64,000 nt of DNA from Bacillota bacterium (GCA_023386345.1 JAEWJT010000004.1:62001-126000); one strand, 5' to 3'; counted from the stretch's first letter, positions 24,003 to 32,832 are shown. The notes: generated from the sequence alone by a model not told the origin. Program-made: numbers and translations.

Positions 24003-25466
24003 TCATCGGGATATATTATTATGATTGCGAGTATATACAAAATACGTAATAGATGCAGTTAGTAGCACCAGTGAAATTAAAGCTGTAAGTATGCTATATG
24101 TTTGCCAAACAAGTACTGTTGACCAATTGTATCCGAAAAACATTGGGAAAATCAAACACATAATGCACATGACAACAGTAATCATTAGCCAAACAAGAGT
24201 TGCAAGTATTCTCTTTTTTGCTGTTGCTTGTTGATCGTTTATTTTCTTTCTGCGCAATCCTAAAATAAAGAAAATGATAGATAACAGGAAAACAACAACT
24301 GTAACAGAGGAAAGAAAGATATCCAAAATCTGCATATCGCTCATTTTATATGATTGTATAAGCTTTCCATCCAATATATTTTTAATATTTTTTACCAGAC
24401 CGATATTAGTATTAGCGCCATTGCTTAACAGACAAATAGCTGTTCGCTCATTTAGCAGTATTGCTACTTCTGTTGAAAAGTTTGGATTTCCTCCCGAATG
24501 TTCAATAATTGTTTTATCAGCATTTACCATCCATCCAGAAGCGTAATACATTTCATTGACATCTGGGACATTCATATTTCCGACATGTGATTTCGTTATA
24601 ACTGTTTTATATACTTCGGGTATATCATCTACATCACCCATTTGTATCTTTATCCAACGTGTCATATCCTTCGTACAGGAAATGATATATCCCGCTGGTT
24701 TGTTGCCTGCATAATCCGGTGCGTCATATGGAATTGTTACGAAAAAAGAAGAGCGATAGCCTTGTGCCAGTTGTCCGGTCTCTGAGGCTTCTTCTTTGTA
24801 AAGATAAGTATTATGTAATCCTAAAGGTTTAAATACTTGCTCAGTCATAAAGCTTTCATAGCTTTGACCAGACACAGTTTCAATAACTAAACCTAGTACA
24901 TCATAATTGACAGTTCCATATTCATATCGCTCTCCTGGTGTAAATGCCAATTCAGTACTCATCAATGTTTCTACGGTTTTTTGCAGCATATCCGCAGTAT
25001 TGCCTTGTGGAATATTTTGAGCATGCTTCGAATTTGTCAGCCCACTGGTATGGTGTAGAAAATGGTTAAGTGTAAGACTCTGCATATCAACAGGTGTTCC
25101 TTTATACTCCATATTAAACCAAGGCAAATATTTCTGAACAGAGTCTGTCATAGAAAGTAATCCTTGTTCTTCTAACAGTAGGATACCGATACCGGTAAAA
25201 GCCTTACTAACAGATGCCAACTCATATAGAGCATTTTCACTCGCTGGTAAATTCTTTTCACGATTTGCGTAACCAGAGGAAAAGTAGAATGTTTCATCTC
25301 CAAAGATTATAGAAATTGACATGCCTGGTACTCCTGATATACGGCAGGCATCATCCAGCAAGGTCTGTATTGCTGAAGATTGTGCGTCTGATAAGGCATA
25401 AACTGGTACATTGAAGCTTGATAATAATATAAGTGATACTATTATAGTAACGATAATTTTTTTCAT
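24003..25466 (-). CDS. Serine hydrolase, class C beta-lactamase-like, with C-terminal membrane domain
   Basis: The 487-residue protein has a signal peptide (about 1-24), a beta-lactamase/penicillin-binding-like domain with S85-x-x-K88 (SVSK), and a KTG-equivalent HSG (EHSGGNPNF). The C-terminus has about four membrane segments (about 378-482). The second motif, normally Y-x-N, reads Y183-G-T (YEYGTVNYDVLG), so the Asn appears to be Thr. Relatives act as esterases or D-alanyl peptidases outside the membrane; resistance activity is not implied. The gene stands alone between two hairpins. Confidence 0.87.
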   Translation of the reverse strand: MKKIIVTIIVSLILLSSFNVPVYALSDAQSSAIQTLLDDACRISGVPGMSISIIFGDETFYFSSGYANREKNLPASENALYELASVSKAFTGIGILLLEEQGLLSMTDSVQKYLPWFNMEYKGTPVDMQSLTLNHFLHHTSGLTNSKHAQNIPQGNTADMLQKTVETLMSTELAFTPGERYEYGTVNYDVLGLVIETVSGQSYESFMTEQVFKPLGLHNTYLYKEEASETGQLAQGYRSSFFVTIPYDAPDYAGNKPAGYIISCTKDMTRWIKIQMGDVDDIPEVYKTVITKSHVGNMNVPDVNEMYYASGWMVNADKTIIEHSGGNPNFSTEVAILLNERTAICLLSNGANTNIGLVKNIKNILDGKLIQSYKMSDMQILDIFLSSVTVVVFLLSIIFFILGLRRKKINDQQATAKKRILATLVWLMITVVMCIMCLIFPMFFGYNWSTVLVWQTYSILTALISLVLLTASITYFVYTRNHNNISR

Positions 25467-25623
25467 TAAGTCCTCCGTAACAAAAAATATCTATACGAAT
25501 AATGTAAATTAAATTTATTAGCATAGATTTTGTAAAATATATTCTTACAAAAACTTTATATGTTAGCATTTGTTGTAATTTTACCATGACATAAAGTTTT
25601 TTTCAATATATTAAATATGTACT

Positions 25624-25675
25624 AAAAAAGTAGAAGATTTATAAGTGTATGAAAATTCACTTATCAATCTTCTAC
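25624..25675 (-). terminator. Strong terminator of the DUF4173 operon
   Basis: On the minus strand GTAGAAGATT...ATAAGTG pairs with CACTTAT...AATCTTCTAC: 10 bp plus 7 bp around a one-base mismatch, with a 10-base loop. Six T follow. It starts 14 bases after the stop of the gene at 25689. Confidence 0.92.
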
Positions 25676-25688
25676 AAGAATAGTTAGA

Positions 25689-27368
25689 TCAATCTTTTAA
25701 AAATACTAAATTAAGCTCGTTTATTATTTTCAAGGCATTGTTGCGAGATAGGTTAAAGCTTCTCCAATCTTTTGTGTAGGTAGCCTGATAGTCTATTTTT
25801 TCAAAATAATCTTGTGCCATTCGTTGAATAAATATATCATTGTCATCTAGCAGTCTTTTCATTTGTGGAGCAGCATCTGCGGAAAGCCTGTATAGATAGT
25901 GTACATCTAAATCCTTGCCCTCATAGTGCATATCTATGTTTTCTTTTGCAATAATATAATCAAGGTTTATCACGTTGACTGTAAGATAGAAGATTAAGCA
26001 TACAACGGAGTAAAAAGCTATTATATTAAATTTTGGCTTGATTATATAGTAAAAAGTCACAAGAAGTCCTACTGCTTCAAATATTAAAAATATAACAACT
26101 AATATCCTTAATTCTGTAAATCCGTACTCATTATTATATAACGCCATTCTATAAAATGAAGATACTAAAAGCATAATAGTTATTGCACATAAATAAAGCA
26201 TTAGAATTTTTATAAGTTTAGAAGAATTAGAGCTATTACTATTATTGTATATTTTATCTCTTACAAGGTAAATTATTGCAAGAATTAAACCTATATTTAT
26301 AAAGCTTAGGAATAATAATTCAAAAAATCCCCTTCTTGCATATTGTGCATAGCTTAAGTCGGCAGGCAGTGAAGCACCTGCAAATAAATACTTAAATTGA
26401 ATGATTGCGAACATTGTATATATAGCTAGTATTGATATTAGCATCACACTAATTATTACTACGTCGCCTTGAGGCTTTGATATAGCCTTTTTAATTGTAG
26501 ATATATCTAAATTATTTCCATCTTTTATAGCAGAATTAGATACTTCTAAGTTATTTTCTTTTTTCTTTTTAAATACTATAAAAAACAGACCAAACAGATA
26601 AAATCCAGCTAATGTACCGATAATGATTTTAAGTATAGCTTGAGGACCTAATAAATTTTCAATAGAGTTAAACATTAAATCAATTTTGCTTTCAAATACT
26701 AAATCAGCATTCATAAGTAAAAAAGTTATAATTATTAAGCATGGTATTGATACCGCAATACCAATAAGTATTTTTCTCAATAAAATTCTGTTTGGAGTAT
26801 TTTTCTTGCTCTCCATTGACCATTTAAGAGGAACGTTAAAGTATAGTAGTGGTTTGAATACAGTACATATAATTTTGTTGATAAATAGTATTCCACGGTT
26901 TTCTAAACCTAAATCATTCATAAATAAAAGTATCATTGTGCTATATAGCAAAAATATTACAGCAAAATTAGCTGTATGAAACATGTTATTATCTCGGACG
27001 AAACTGCATAGTGTCAAGATAAAAACAGGTATAAACACAAGTATTGCTTTCTTGTTTTTAACTTCAGCTCTGCCTTTTATGAGATACAATACTAAAGCAA
27101 GCTGTATAATTGCAAAAACAGACATCCCAAGTCCTAAAAAAGGAACTAATATTAGATATGCGTAGCTAATTCCTGAAAGTACAGCATAGATTATAAGCCT
27201 TTGTTTTATTGTGCTATCTAATGATATGTCTATGCTTTTATTATCATAACTAGATAAAGCTTTGTTACGTATATCTTTTTGAAAATCTGTTGCTTTGATA
27301 TCAACAGATGTCATTGTATCTCTCTCATTTTTTGTTGCTTGTTCTAACTCCGTTTTATCATTCTTCAT
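25689..27368 (-). CDS. DUF4173 polytopic membrane protein
   Basis: The 559-residue protein has a charged cytosolic N-terminus (about 1-50), about twelve membrane segments and a soluble C-terminal region of about 80 residues. The pattern and the 'YAQYARRGFFELLFLS' stretch match the DUF4153/DUF4173 family. The biochemical role is unknown. Its start overlaps the end of the small XRE regulator gene by 11 bases, so it is the last gene of a three-gene minus-strand operon (DUF2975, XRE, DUF4173). Confidence 0.87.
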   Translation of the reverse strand: MKNDKTELEQATKNERDTMTSVDIKATDFQKDIRNKALSSYDNKSIDISLDSTIKQRLIIYAVLSGISYAYLILVPFLGLGMSVFAIIQLALVLYLIKGRAEVKNKKAILVFIPVFILTLCSFVRDNNMFHTANFAVIFLLYSTMILLFMNDLGLENRGILFINKIICTVFKPLLYFNVPLKWSMESKKNTPNRILLRKILIGIAVSIPCLIIITFLLMNADLVFESKIDLMFNSIENLLGPQAILKIIIGTLAGFYLFGLFFIVFKKKKENNLEVSNSAIKDGNNLDISTIKKAISKPQGDVVIISVMLISILAIYTMFAIIQFKYLFAGASLPADLSYAQYARRGFFELLFLSFINIGLILAIIYLVRDKIYNNSNSSNSSKLIKILMLYLCAITIMLLVSSFYRMALYNNEYGFTELRILVVIFLIFEAVGLLVTFYYIIKPKFNIIAFYSVVCLIFYLTVNVINLDYIIAKENIDMHYEGKDLDVHYLYRLSADAAPQMKRLLDDNDIFIQRMAQDYFEKIDYQATYTKDWRSFNLSRNNALKIINELNLVFLKD

Positions 27369-27582
27369 TTTTTAAATCTCCTTCCGAATATTCAATGATG
27401 TCACCAGGTTGACAGCTTAATTCCTTACATATTTTTTCTAATGTTGAAAATCTAATAGCTTTAGCTTTGTTATTTTTTAGTATTGATAAATTAGCAGGAG
27501 TTAGGTCTATCTTTTCGGATAGCTCGATTAATCCGATTTTTCTTTTTGCCATCATTACATCTAAATTAATTATTATAGACAT
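27358..27582 (-). CDS. XRE-family helix-turn-helix regulator (YozG-like)
   Basis: This 74-residue protein is a single Cro/CI helix-turn-helix domain with 'IGLIELSEKIDLTPANLSILKN' as the recognition part and 'FSTLEKICKELSCQPGDIIEY' after it. That is the pattern of YozG-type partners of DUF2975 proteins. AGGAGG precedes the ATG. It is packed between the DUF2975 gene (11 bases upstream) and DUF4173. It may bind the inverted repeat at the operon promoter. Confidence 0.9.
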   Translation of the reverse strand: MSIIINLDVMMAKRKIGLIELSEKIDLTPANLSILKNNKAKAIRFSTLEKICKELSCQPGDIIEYSEGDLKNEE

Positions 27583-27593
27583 CGTATTTCCTC

Positions 27594-28046
27594 CTATATT
27601 GTTAAATCATTATCTTCTTTAAACTTAATCGCTTGAATAAATAAATCCTCTAAAGTAAGGCAGAAAAGTCCAGCTACTAAAAAAACCAATACAATTATTA
27701 CAGTTGCAGGTGTAAACCAATATGTGAGCTTATACAAATATATTATCGAAATAATAAATGCTGCAATTGCCATGTTTTTTAAGCAAATTGTATTTTCTAC
27801 TACGAAAGGATTTCCACTTGTTAAAGTTTTGAAAATCTTTTTAAGCTGAAAAATAAGGTAAACTGCACAAGCCCCTGACAATAATAAGGTAATAGTAGTT
27901 GGCAAAACTAAGCTTTCGCTTAAATTTAAGTTTTTTATTATTTTAGGAATAATAAAAGGTACGGAAATAACAGTTATTATGCCTAGGTAAAAAAATATGT
28001 CCACTACTATTTTAGTAAGCTTGTTAACAAAGTTTATTTTATACAT
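27594..28046 (-). CDS. DUF2975 membrane protein
   Basis: The 150-residue protein has four membrane segments (about 15-33, 45-63, 90-110 and 115-135) and the DUF2975 hallmark 'SGNPFVVENTICLKNMAIAAFIISIIY' between segments 2 and 3. DUF2975 proteins are regularly paired with a YozG-type XRE regulator, as here, and may modulate it at the membrane; that role is inferred. It is the first gene of the operon, behind a consensus promoter at 28080-28107. Confidence 0.88.
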   Translation of the reverse strand: MYKINFVNKLTKIVVDIFFYLGIITVISVPFIIPKIIKNLNLSESLVLPTTITLLLSGACAVYLIFQLKKIFKTLTSGNPFVVENTICLKNMAIAAFIISIIYLYKLTYWFTPATVIIVLVFLVAGLFCLTLEDLFIQAIKFKEDNDLTI

Positions 28047-28079
28047 GATAAACCTCCAAAAAGTTTTTTGTTTAATATC

Positions 28080-28140
28080 ATTATATACTAAAAAATATAT
28101 TTGTCAATAATTATTTATCGAAAAACAATAAATAATTATT
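28080..28140 (-). promoter_or_regulatory. Consensus promoter and inverted repeat for the DUF2975 operon
   Basis: On the minus strand TTGACA (28107-28102), a 16-base spacer and TATAAT (28085-28080) are a perfect sigma-A promoter. A perfect 13-bp inverted repeat (ATAAATAATTATT at 28128-28140 and its complement at 28106-28118, nine bases apart) abuts and overlaps the -35 box, as a regulator site would. Confidence 0.8.
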
Positions 28141-28262
28141 GTTAATAATGAATTTGGAAAATTCAATTGATTTTCTGCAAATATTAGAATATAATAAATG
28201 AATAAATGGCTATTTTATCAAGATGAGAGAATTCGAATTAACATAAAATATTAGGAGAAAAA

Positions 28263-28931
28263 ATGAAAAAAAGAAAGCTTATAATTATAACTATTGTTCT
28301 AATCTGCTGTTTTTTTATGGCAATAGTAGATGCGATGAAAGCACAGTATTTAGTAAAATCTATTTTTAAGATATTATTATTTTTAATATTTCCAATTGCT
28401 TACTCAAGATATGATAAAAGTGTGGATTTAAAGCTATTATTTAAGCCAAATAAACAGGGACTTGCTATTGCATTTTTATCTGGCATTTCTGTTTTCGCTG
28501 TTATTCTCGGAGCTTACTTTTTACTTGGTAGATTTTTTAATTTATCAAATATAACCTTATCTCTGACTGAAAACATTGGTGTAAATAAAAATAATTTTTT
28601 ATGGATATCTATTTATATATCTTTTATTAATTCTTTATTGGAAGAATTCTTTTTTCGTGGATTTTCATTTTTTACACTCAAAGAAAATTCTTCAAGAAAA
28701 TTTGCATATATTTTCAGCTCATCAGCCTTTGCACTTTACCATGTAGCAATTATGGTAGGCTGGTTTGACATAACATTATTCGCATTAACACTATCTGCAT
28801 TATTCATAGGCGGATTAATTTTCAACTATTTTAATGAAAGGTATAAAAATATCTATATTTCATGGCTGATACATATGTTTGCTAATTTTGCAATTAATAG
28901 CATAGGGTTTATTTTATTTGGTATGGTATAA
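28263..28931 (+). CDS. CPBP family intramembrane protease
   Basis: The 222-residue protein has about seven membrane segments and the CPBP/Abi catalytic motifs: EEFFFRG (EExxxR), a histidine motif LYHVAIM and a C-terminal HMFANF. Such proteases include Rce1-like and bacteriocin-immunity proteins. Unlike the broken relative at 22159, all motif residues are intact here. AGGAG precedes the ATG. Neighbours give no clue to the substrate. Confidence 0.88.
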   Translation: MKKRKLIIITIVLICCFFMAIVDAMKAQYLVKSIFKILLFLIFPIAYSRYDKSVDLKLLFKPNKQGLAIAFLSGISVFAVILGAYFLLGRFFNLSNITLSLTENIGVNKNNFLWISIYISFINSLLEEFFFRGFSFFTLKENSSRKFAYIFSSSAFALYHVAIMVGWFDITLFALTLSALFIGGLIFNYFNERYKNIYISWLIHMFANFAINSIGFILFGMV

Positions 28932-29004
28932 AAAATATTAACTAAGAATTGGAAAAGATAAGTTTATATAGTTAAATCAAAAAAGTATTTGGAGAGTGCT
29001 TTAG

Positions 29005-30150
29005 ATGAATAAGTATGAAATCGATTTTAATATGTTATTGGCAAAGGGTAATATTGTTAAGGAAATAAAAGATGAATTACTGTTTGTAACTACAACTAAA
29101 AGATTAGCTACAAAGTTTGAGAATAAAAATATGGATATAGATTCGTATTTGTACTTACAAGATAGCTTTAAGTTACCTATGCGCATTGATTTTACAGTCA
29201 AAATTGATTCACCATGCTTACATTTGATTTTAGGCAATGGTCATTTAAGTTTTGGGTCGCATTGTTCGGATAATAGACGAATTGATGATATAATTGAGCC
29301 AAATTATAAGCTAAGATTTTTCCACAATTATATTCCAATGAATGAATTTGTTGATATATCTGTAATTTATGGTTTAACTTCAATGCAAATATTAATAAAT
29401 GGCGAAGAACGATTTTATTCAGAAAAAGAAAAGTACATGAAGTCAAAATTATTGAAAGAACTCAATGATATAGGCTTTACAATAAAAATATCCTGTGCAA
29501 AACGAGTTAATTTATTTATTAAATCATTAAGCATTACAGAATATGAGCAAATGCCAGAAATTTTACACTCTAATATGGAACTTCCAAAAGCATTGACAAG
29601 AAATGAAGCAGTGGAGGAAGGACAAAAACCTAATTTTGAAGGCATGATATCCCTATTGCCAAGTGAGATACAGAATGAAATAATAAAGACAGATGATTTT
29701 TTACGCAAGCTAAAACCAATGAAATTTAAAAGAATGTTAGATAAAAATGGGAGTAAAATAACATATTTAGCATCAGAATATGGATTTTCATATTCTGCTT
29801 ACATAAGCAACGACATTATGTATCATTCCTTGTGGTGGTATATTATAACTAACGGTAAACCTGAATTTTGGCATAGAAAAGCTGATATGATGGAAGCAAC
29901 TTTAAATAAAATTGCTGAAATTTCACCTGAATTTGCAAGCAGAATGTTTTCAAACTTAATTGAATGTATAGAATGTTGTCCTTGTTTAGCTAAAACCTTG
30001 TATGAATTTAATGGTGAAAAGAAATTAGCTTGTCATGGGATGATAGAATTTAAAATGTGTGTTTCTGATTTTGCGGATGTAAGAGAATTTATTAATACTG
30101 TAAATAAGTTGATAGTTGAGGAACAATTACATAATATTGAACAGTCTTAG
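29005..30150 (+). CDS. Protein of unknown function beside an AraC regulator
   Basis: I do not recognise this 381-residue protein. The first 190 residues are rich in beta-strands and contain a polar 'LHLILGNGHLSFGSHCSDNRR' patch, which could be a jelly-roll or LamG-like fold. The second half is helical with a Cys cluster (IECIECCPCLAKTL, about 313-326). No signal peptide or membrane segment is visible. GGAGAG precedes the ATG. The gene ends about 100 bases before the AraC-GyrI regulator and its operator, so it may or may not be functionally linked. Coding nature is supported by length and codon use similar to its neighbours. Confidence 0.7.
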   Translation: MNKYEIDFNMLLAKGNIVKEIKDELLFVTTTKRLATKFENKNMDIDSYLYLQDSFKLPMRIDFTVKIDSPCLHLILGNGHLSFGSHCSDNRRIDDIIEPNYKLRFFHNYIPMNEFVDISVIYGLTSMQILINGEERFYSEKEKYMKSKLLKELNDIGFTIKISCAKRVNLFIKSLSITEYEQMPEILHSNMELPKALTRNEAVEEGQKPNFEGMISLLPSEIQNEIIKTDDFLRKLKPMKFKRMLDKNGSKITYLASEYGFSYSAYISNDIMYHSLWWYIITNGKPEFWHRKADMMEATLNKIAEISPEFASRMFSNLIECIECCPCLAKTLYEFNGEKKLACHGMIEFKMCVSDFADVREFINTVNKLIVEEQLHNIEQS

Positions 30151-30177
30151 TTACTTAGTTTAAATATTATAATATGT

Positions 30178-30231
30178 CTTGCAGCACTTAACTTTTTCTG
30201 CAAGGAATTTGCCGACATTTTATGTTATAGT
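30178..30231 (+). promoter_or_regulatory. AraC-GyrI promoter with inverted-repeat operator
   Basis: CTTGCAG (30178-30184), 13 bases, CTGCAAG (30198-30204), 21 bases, then TATAGT (30226-30231) as -10 box, 18 bases before the ATG. There is no good -35 box; the right half-site occupies that position, as in activator-dependent promoters. It has the same layout as the promoter of the paralogue at 17788. Confidence 0.72.
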
Positions 30232-30249
30232 TTTTTTGAGGTGAGAAAA

Positions 30250-31182
30250 ATGGAATGGTTAGATAAAATGAATGATGCACTTAGATATATTGAGTCGCAT
30301 ATTGAAGAAAAAATTGATTATGCAGAGATAGCACGCATAGCTTGCTGCTCAATGTCTCGTTTTCAGCGAATGTTCACATTTGCAACAGATATTACAATAT
30401 CAGAATATGTGAGGCGAAGAAGAATGTCATTATCTGCATATGAACTTTTAGATAGCGATATCAAAATTATTGACCTTGCATTAAAATATGGCTATGAATC
30501 TCCGGAAGCATTTACAAGAGCGTTTCAAACATTTCATGGAGTAAGTCCTACAAGTGTTAGAAAACTTGGAATTCACAATGACTACCCGCCAATCTCCTTC
30601 AAAATAACAATTAACGGAGGTAATTTTAATATGGGTACTAAACCATTAGTACGTATCGAAGAACATAGCATGGAACATGTAGTGTCCTTTGATGTGGATT
30701 GCCGTGCGCCCGAAGAGGCAGCATGGAATATGCTACGAAGCTGGGTAACTAAAAATGTAAGTGATTACAAGGCACGCAGATATATCGGATGTGCACCTAA
30801 GGGTCACCATCCTAATGGTGAGGAACACCACCATGATGAGGAAACAGGTTCACACGAATATACGGCGCAAATGTTTATTTTTGTAGATGAAGGAGAAAAT
30901 GCTATCTTTAAGGATTGTCATATAGTAGATGCTCCAAAAGGGTTATTCCTTATAGGAGATGTTGCTATGACTGAGTTTAATGACGATAAAACTGTTGATA
31001 TAGGAACATCTATGCAAAAAGCGTATGGTGTTATGGCTGAGTGTCTTAGAGATATGGGAGGATATGAATTTGATTTAAAGGAACGACCTTTTTATGAAGA
31101 ACACATTTTCTCAGATGAATGGTTTAAAGGTGATGGCGATTTGGCGGGATTTAAGCTGTGGTTGCCAATTAAAAAAATATGA
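30250..31182 (+). CDS. AraC-type regulator with C-terminal GyrI-like effector domain
   Basis: The 310-residue protein has an N-terminal AraC DNA-binding domain (about 1-112, with 'IACCSMSRFQRMF' and 'ALKYGYESPEAFTRAFQTFHGVSP'). The C-terminal GyrI/effector-binding-like domain (about 128-310) starts MGTKPLVRIEEHSMEHVVSF. A His-rich insert (HHPNGEEHHHDEETGSHEY) in the effector part might bind metal. ATG 30250 is chosen over GTG 30241, which falls inside the ribosome binding site GAGGTGAG. GGAGGT plus ATG at residue 128 could give the effector domain alone. The DNA-binding part is clearly paralogous to that of the 16841 gene. Confidence 0.9.
   Translation: MEWLDKMNDALRYIESHIEEKIDYAEIARIACCSMSRFQRMFTFATDITISEYVRRRRMSLSAYELLDSDIKIIDLALKYGYESPEAFTRAFQTFHGVSPTSVRKLGIHNDYPPISFKITINGGNFNMGTKPLVRIEEHSMEHVVSFDVDCRAPEEAAWNMLRSWVTKNVSDYKARRYIGCAPKGHHPNGEEHHHDEETGSHEYTAQMFIFVDEGENAIFKDCHIVDAPKGLFLIGDVAMTEFNDDKTVDIGTSMQKAYGVMAECLRDMGGYEFDLKERPFYEEHIFSDEWFKGDGDLAGFKLWLPIKKI
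30616..30633 (+). promoter_or_regulatory. Internal ribosome binding site and ATG at the AraC/GyrI junction
   Basis: GGAGGT (30616-30621), nine bases, then in-frame ATG 30631-30633 (residue 128). Initiation here would make a 183-residue GyrI-like protein without the DNA-binding domain. The SD also encodes Gly-Gly, so a protein-level reason for the sequence cannot be excluded. Confidence 0.55.
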
Positions 31183-31190
31183 TTGATTGA

Positions 31191-31230
31191 AATGGTAAAA
31201 GGGCATTGCTTTTTTACCATTTTATATTTT
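31191..31230 (+). terminator. Terminator after the AraC-GyrI gene
   Basis: AATGGTAAAA (31191-31200) pairs with TTTTACCATT (31212-31221), followed by TTATATTTT. Confidence 0.8.
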
Positions 31231-31323
31231 GTTATATATTAGTTTTGTGGTGATAATAAATAATATTATTAAAAATATTGTTCATAAATTTTAGAAAATG
31301 TTTATTTTGATTGGAAATAATGA

Positions 31324-31329
31324 TATAAT
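31324..31329 (+). promoter_or_regulatory. Extended -10 promoter candidate for mgsA
   Basis: TATAAT with a TG one base upstream (TGATATAAT, 31321-31329) lies 46 bases before the mgsA start. A weak TTTATT is 17 bases upstream. A candidate only. Confidence 0.45.
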
Positions 31330-31374
31330 ATAGTTAATATATAATTTGCTTTAAAACTAAAGGAGGATAAAGAT

Positions 31375-31809
31375 TTGATAGAACTTAAGCCTATTGCAAA
31401 ACAAAAAAATATTGCTCTTATTGCGCATGATAATTTAAAGGATACTATGGTAAATTGGTGTACTAAGAATAGGGATGTTTTAGAAAAACATAAATTATGT
31501 GGTACTGGTACTACTTCAAAAAGAATTTCAGATGCTACTGGATTAAATGTTTTTGCTTTTAACAGCGGACCACTTGGAGGAGACCAGCAAATTGGATCAC
31601 GTATAGCAGAGGGCAAAATTGATATGGTTATATTTTTTTCTGATCCATTATCAGCTCACCCTCACGACCCAGATGTTAAAGCACTTTTAAGATTGGCACA
31701 GGTATTTGACATACCAATTGCTAATAACGAAACAACTGCTGACTTTATAATTACTTCTCCTTACATGGATAAAGAATATCCCAGAGATTTGATGAAGGTT
31801 GATAACTAA
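31375..31809 (+). CDS. mgsA: Methylglyoxal synthase
   Basis: MgsA converts dihydroxyacetone phosphate to methylglyoxal and phosphate, a bypass of lower glycolysis. The 144-residue protein has 'IALIAHDNLKDTMVNWC', the phosphate-binding 'GTGTTSKRI', the catalytic 'SGPLGGDQQIG' and 'FFSDPLSAHPHDPDVKALLR', which are all family hallmarks. TTG 31375 is the start, with AGGAGG eight bases upstream. It is probably transcribed alone or with the next acetyltransferase gene. Confidence 0.96.
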   Translation: MIELKPIAKQKNIALIAHDNLKDTMVNWCTKNRDVLEKHKLCGTGTTSKRISDATGLNVFAFNSGPLGGDQQIGSRIAEGKIDMVIFFSDPLSAHPHDPDVKALLRLAQVFDIPIANNETTADFIITSPYMDKEYPRDLMKVDN

Positions 31810-31858
31810 AGCTATCTTTAAAGATAGTCTTATTATGTTTTACGAGGTGAGAAATTTT

Positions 31859-32293
31859 ATGGATTTTCAAATAAGAGAATGTAAGATTGAAGATGTAGAC
31901 GCTATATACAACTTGAACAATACAGAAATGGGATATGAATATTCAATTGAAGATACAAAAGACAAGCTAGAGCGCTTATTAAAAAGTGATAAGGACAAGA
32001 TTTTTGTAGCAACTGTTCAAAATACTGTTGTCGGGTACGTTCATGCCAATGATTATGATGTAATTTATGCACCTCATATGAAAAATATTATGGGTATTGC
32101 TGTTTCTAGTGAATATAAAAAATATGGAATTGGGAAAGCTATGTTAGAGGAAATTGAGAGATGGGCAAAAGAAACAGGAGCGTTTGGAATCCGCTTAGTT
32201 TCTGGCTCTACAAGAATAGGTGCACACGAATTTTACAAACGATGTGGATATATTGGAGAAAAACAACAAATCAATTTTAAAAAGTATTTTTAA
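31859..32293 (+). CDS. GNAT family acetyltransferase
   Basis: The 144-residue protein has the full GNAT core, including 'IMGIAVSSEYKKYGIGKAMLEEIERWA' with the acetyl-CoA loop (K-K-Y-G-I-G-K) and the C-terminal 'HEFYKRCGY'. ATG 31859 is preferred to the in-frame start 20 codons upstream because GAGGTGAG lies before it and the protein then starts in register with the family. The acceptor is unknown. Confidence 0.87.
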   Translation: MDFQIRECKIEDVDAIYNLNNTEMGYEYSIEDTKDKLERLLKSDKDKIFVATVQNTVVGYVHANDYDVIYAPHMKNIMGIAVSSEYKKYGIGKAMLEEIERWAKETGAFGIRLVSGSTRIGAHEFYKRCGYIGEKQQINFKKYF

Positions 32294-32325
32294 TACAGAT
32301 AATGATGTTTAAAGGGGTTATAAAT

Positions 32326-32832
32326 ATGAAAAATAAACTTTTATGTGTAATGGCTGGTTATGACGATGATACAGAGAAATATCTCTCGCAAATTCAAGAA
32401 AAATTATATGAACAAGGATTTCGTGGTACTCAAACAAAGAATATACCACAGCATATTACACTTGGAACTTTTGATATAGAAAAAGAAGATGAACTTGTAA
32501 ATTTGTTGAATAGTATTGCACAAAAAACTAATTCTTTTGATATTACATTTAACCATATTGGAATATTTAATGGTTCAAAGGTATTATTTGTTGCCCCAGA
32601 TACAAGCAAGGACCTTATTGAATTAAAAGAAATGTTTGAGGATAGTAGCAACTGGACACCTCATACTACAATGATAATTGATGAGCCAGACGTTATATTT
32701 AAAGCAATGCCTATCGTTCTTGATAGTTTTGAATCTTTTAAAGGCAAAGTCGAAAGTATTCATTTATATGAGTTTTGGCCTGCAAATCATATTTTATCTA
32801 TTAGTCTTTTATCAAATTTAGATAATAAGTGA
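32326..32832 (+). CDS. 2H phosphoesterase (2'-5' RNA ligase-like) protein
   Basis: The 168-residue protein has the two HxT motifs of the 2H phosphoesterase superfamily: 'PQHITLGTF' near residue 40 and 'TPHTTMII' near residue 113. Such enzymes hydrolyse cyclic or 2'-5' phosphodiester bonds in RNA fragments or nucleotides. ATG 32326 is chosen because AAAGGGG lies about 9 bases before it, rather than the ATG eight codons upstream. The true substrate is unknown. Confidence 0.83.
   Translation: MKNKLLCVMAGYDDDTEKYLSQIQEKLYEQGFRGTQTKNIPQHITLGTFDIEKEDELVNLLNSIAQKTNSFDITFNHIGIFNGSKVLFVAPDTSKDLIELKEMFEDSSNWTPHTTMIIDEPDVIFKAMPIVLDSFESFKGKVESIHLYEFWPANHILSISLLSNLDNK

Noticed and set aside
30178..30204. 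CTTGCAG...CTGCAAG before the AraC-GyrI gene considered as a terminator for the 29005 gene
   Set aside because: No T-tract follows, and the same repeat with the same spacing to a -10 box occurs before the paralogous AraC gene, so an operator is more likely.
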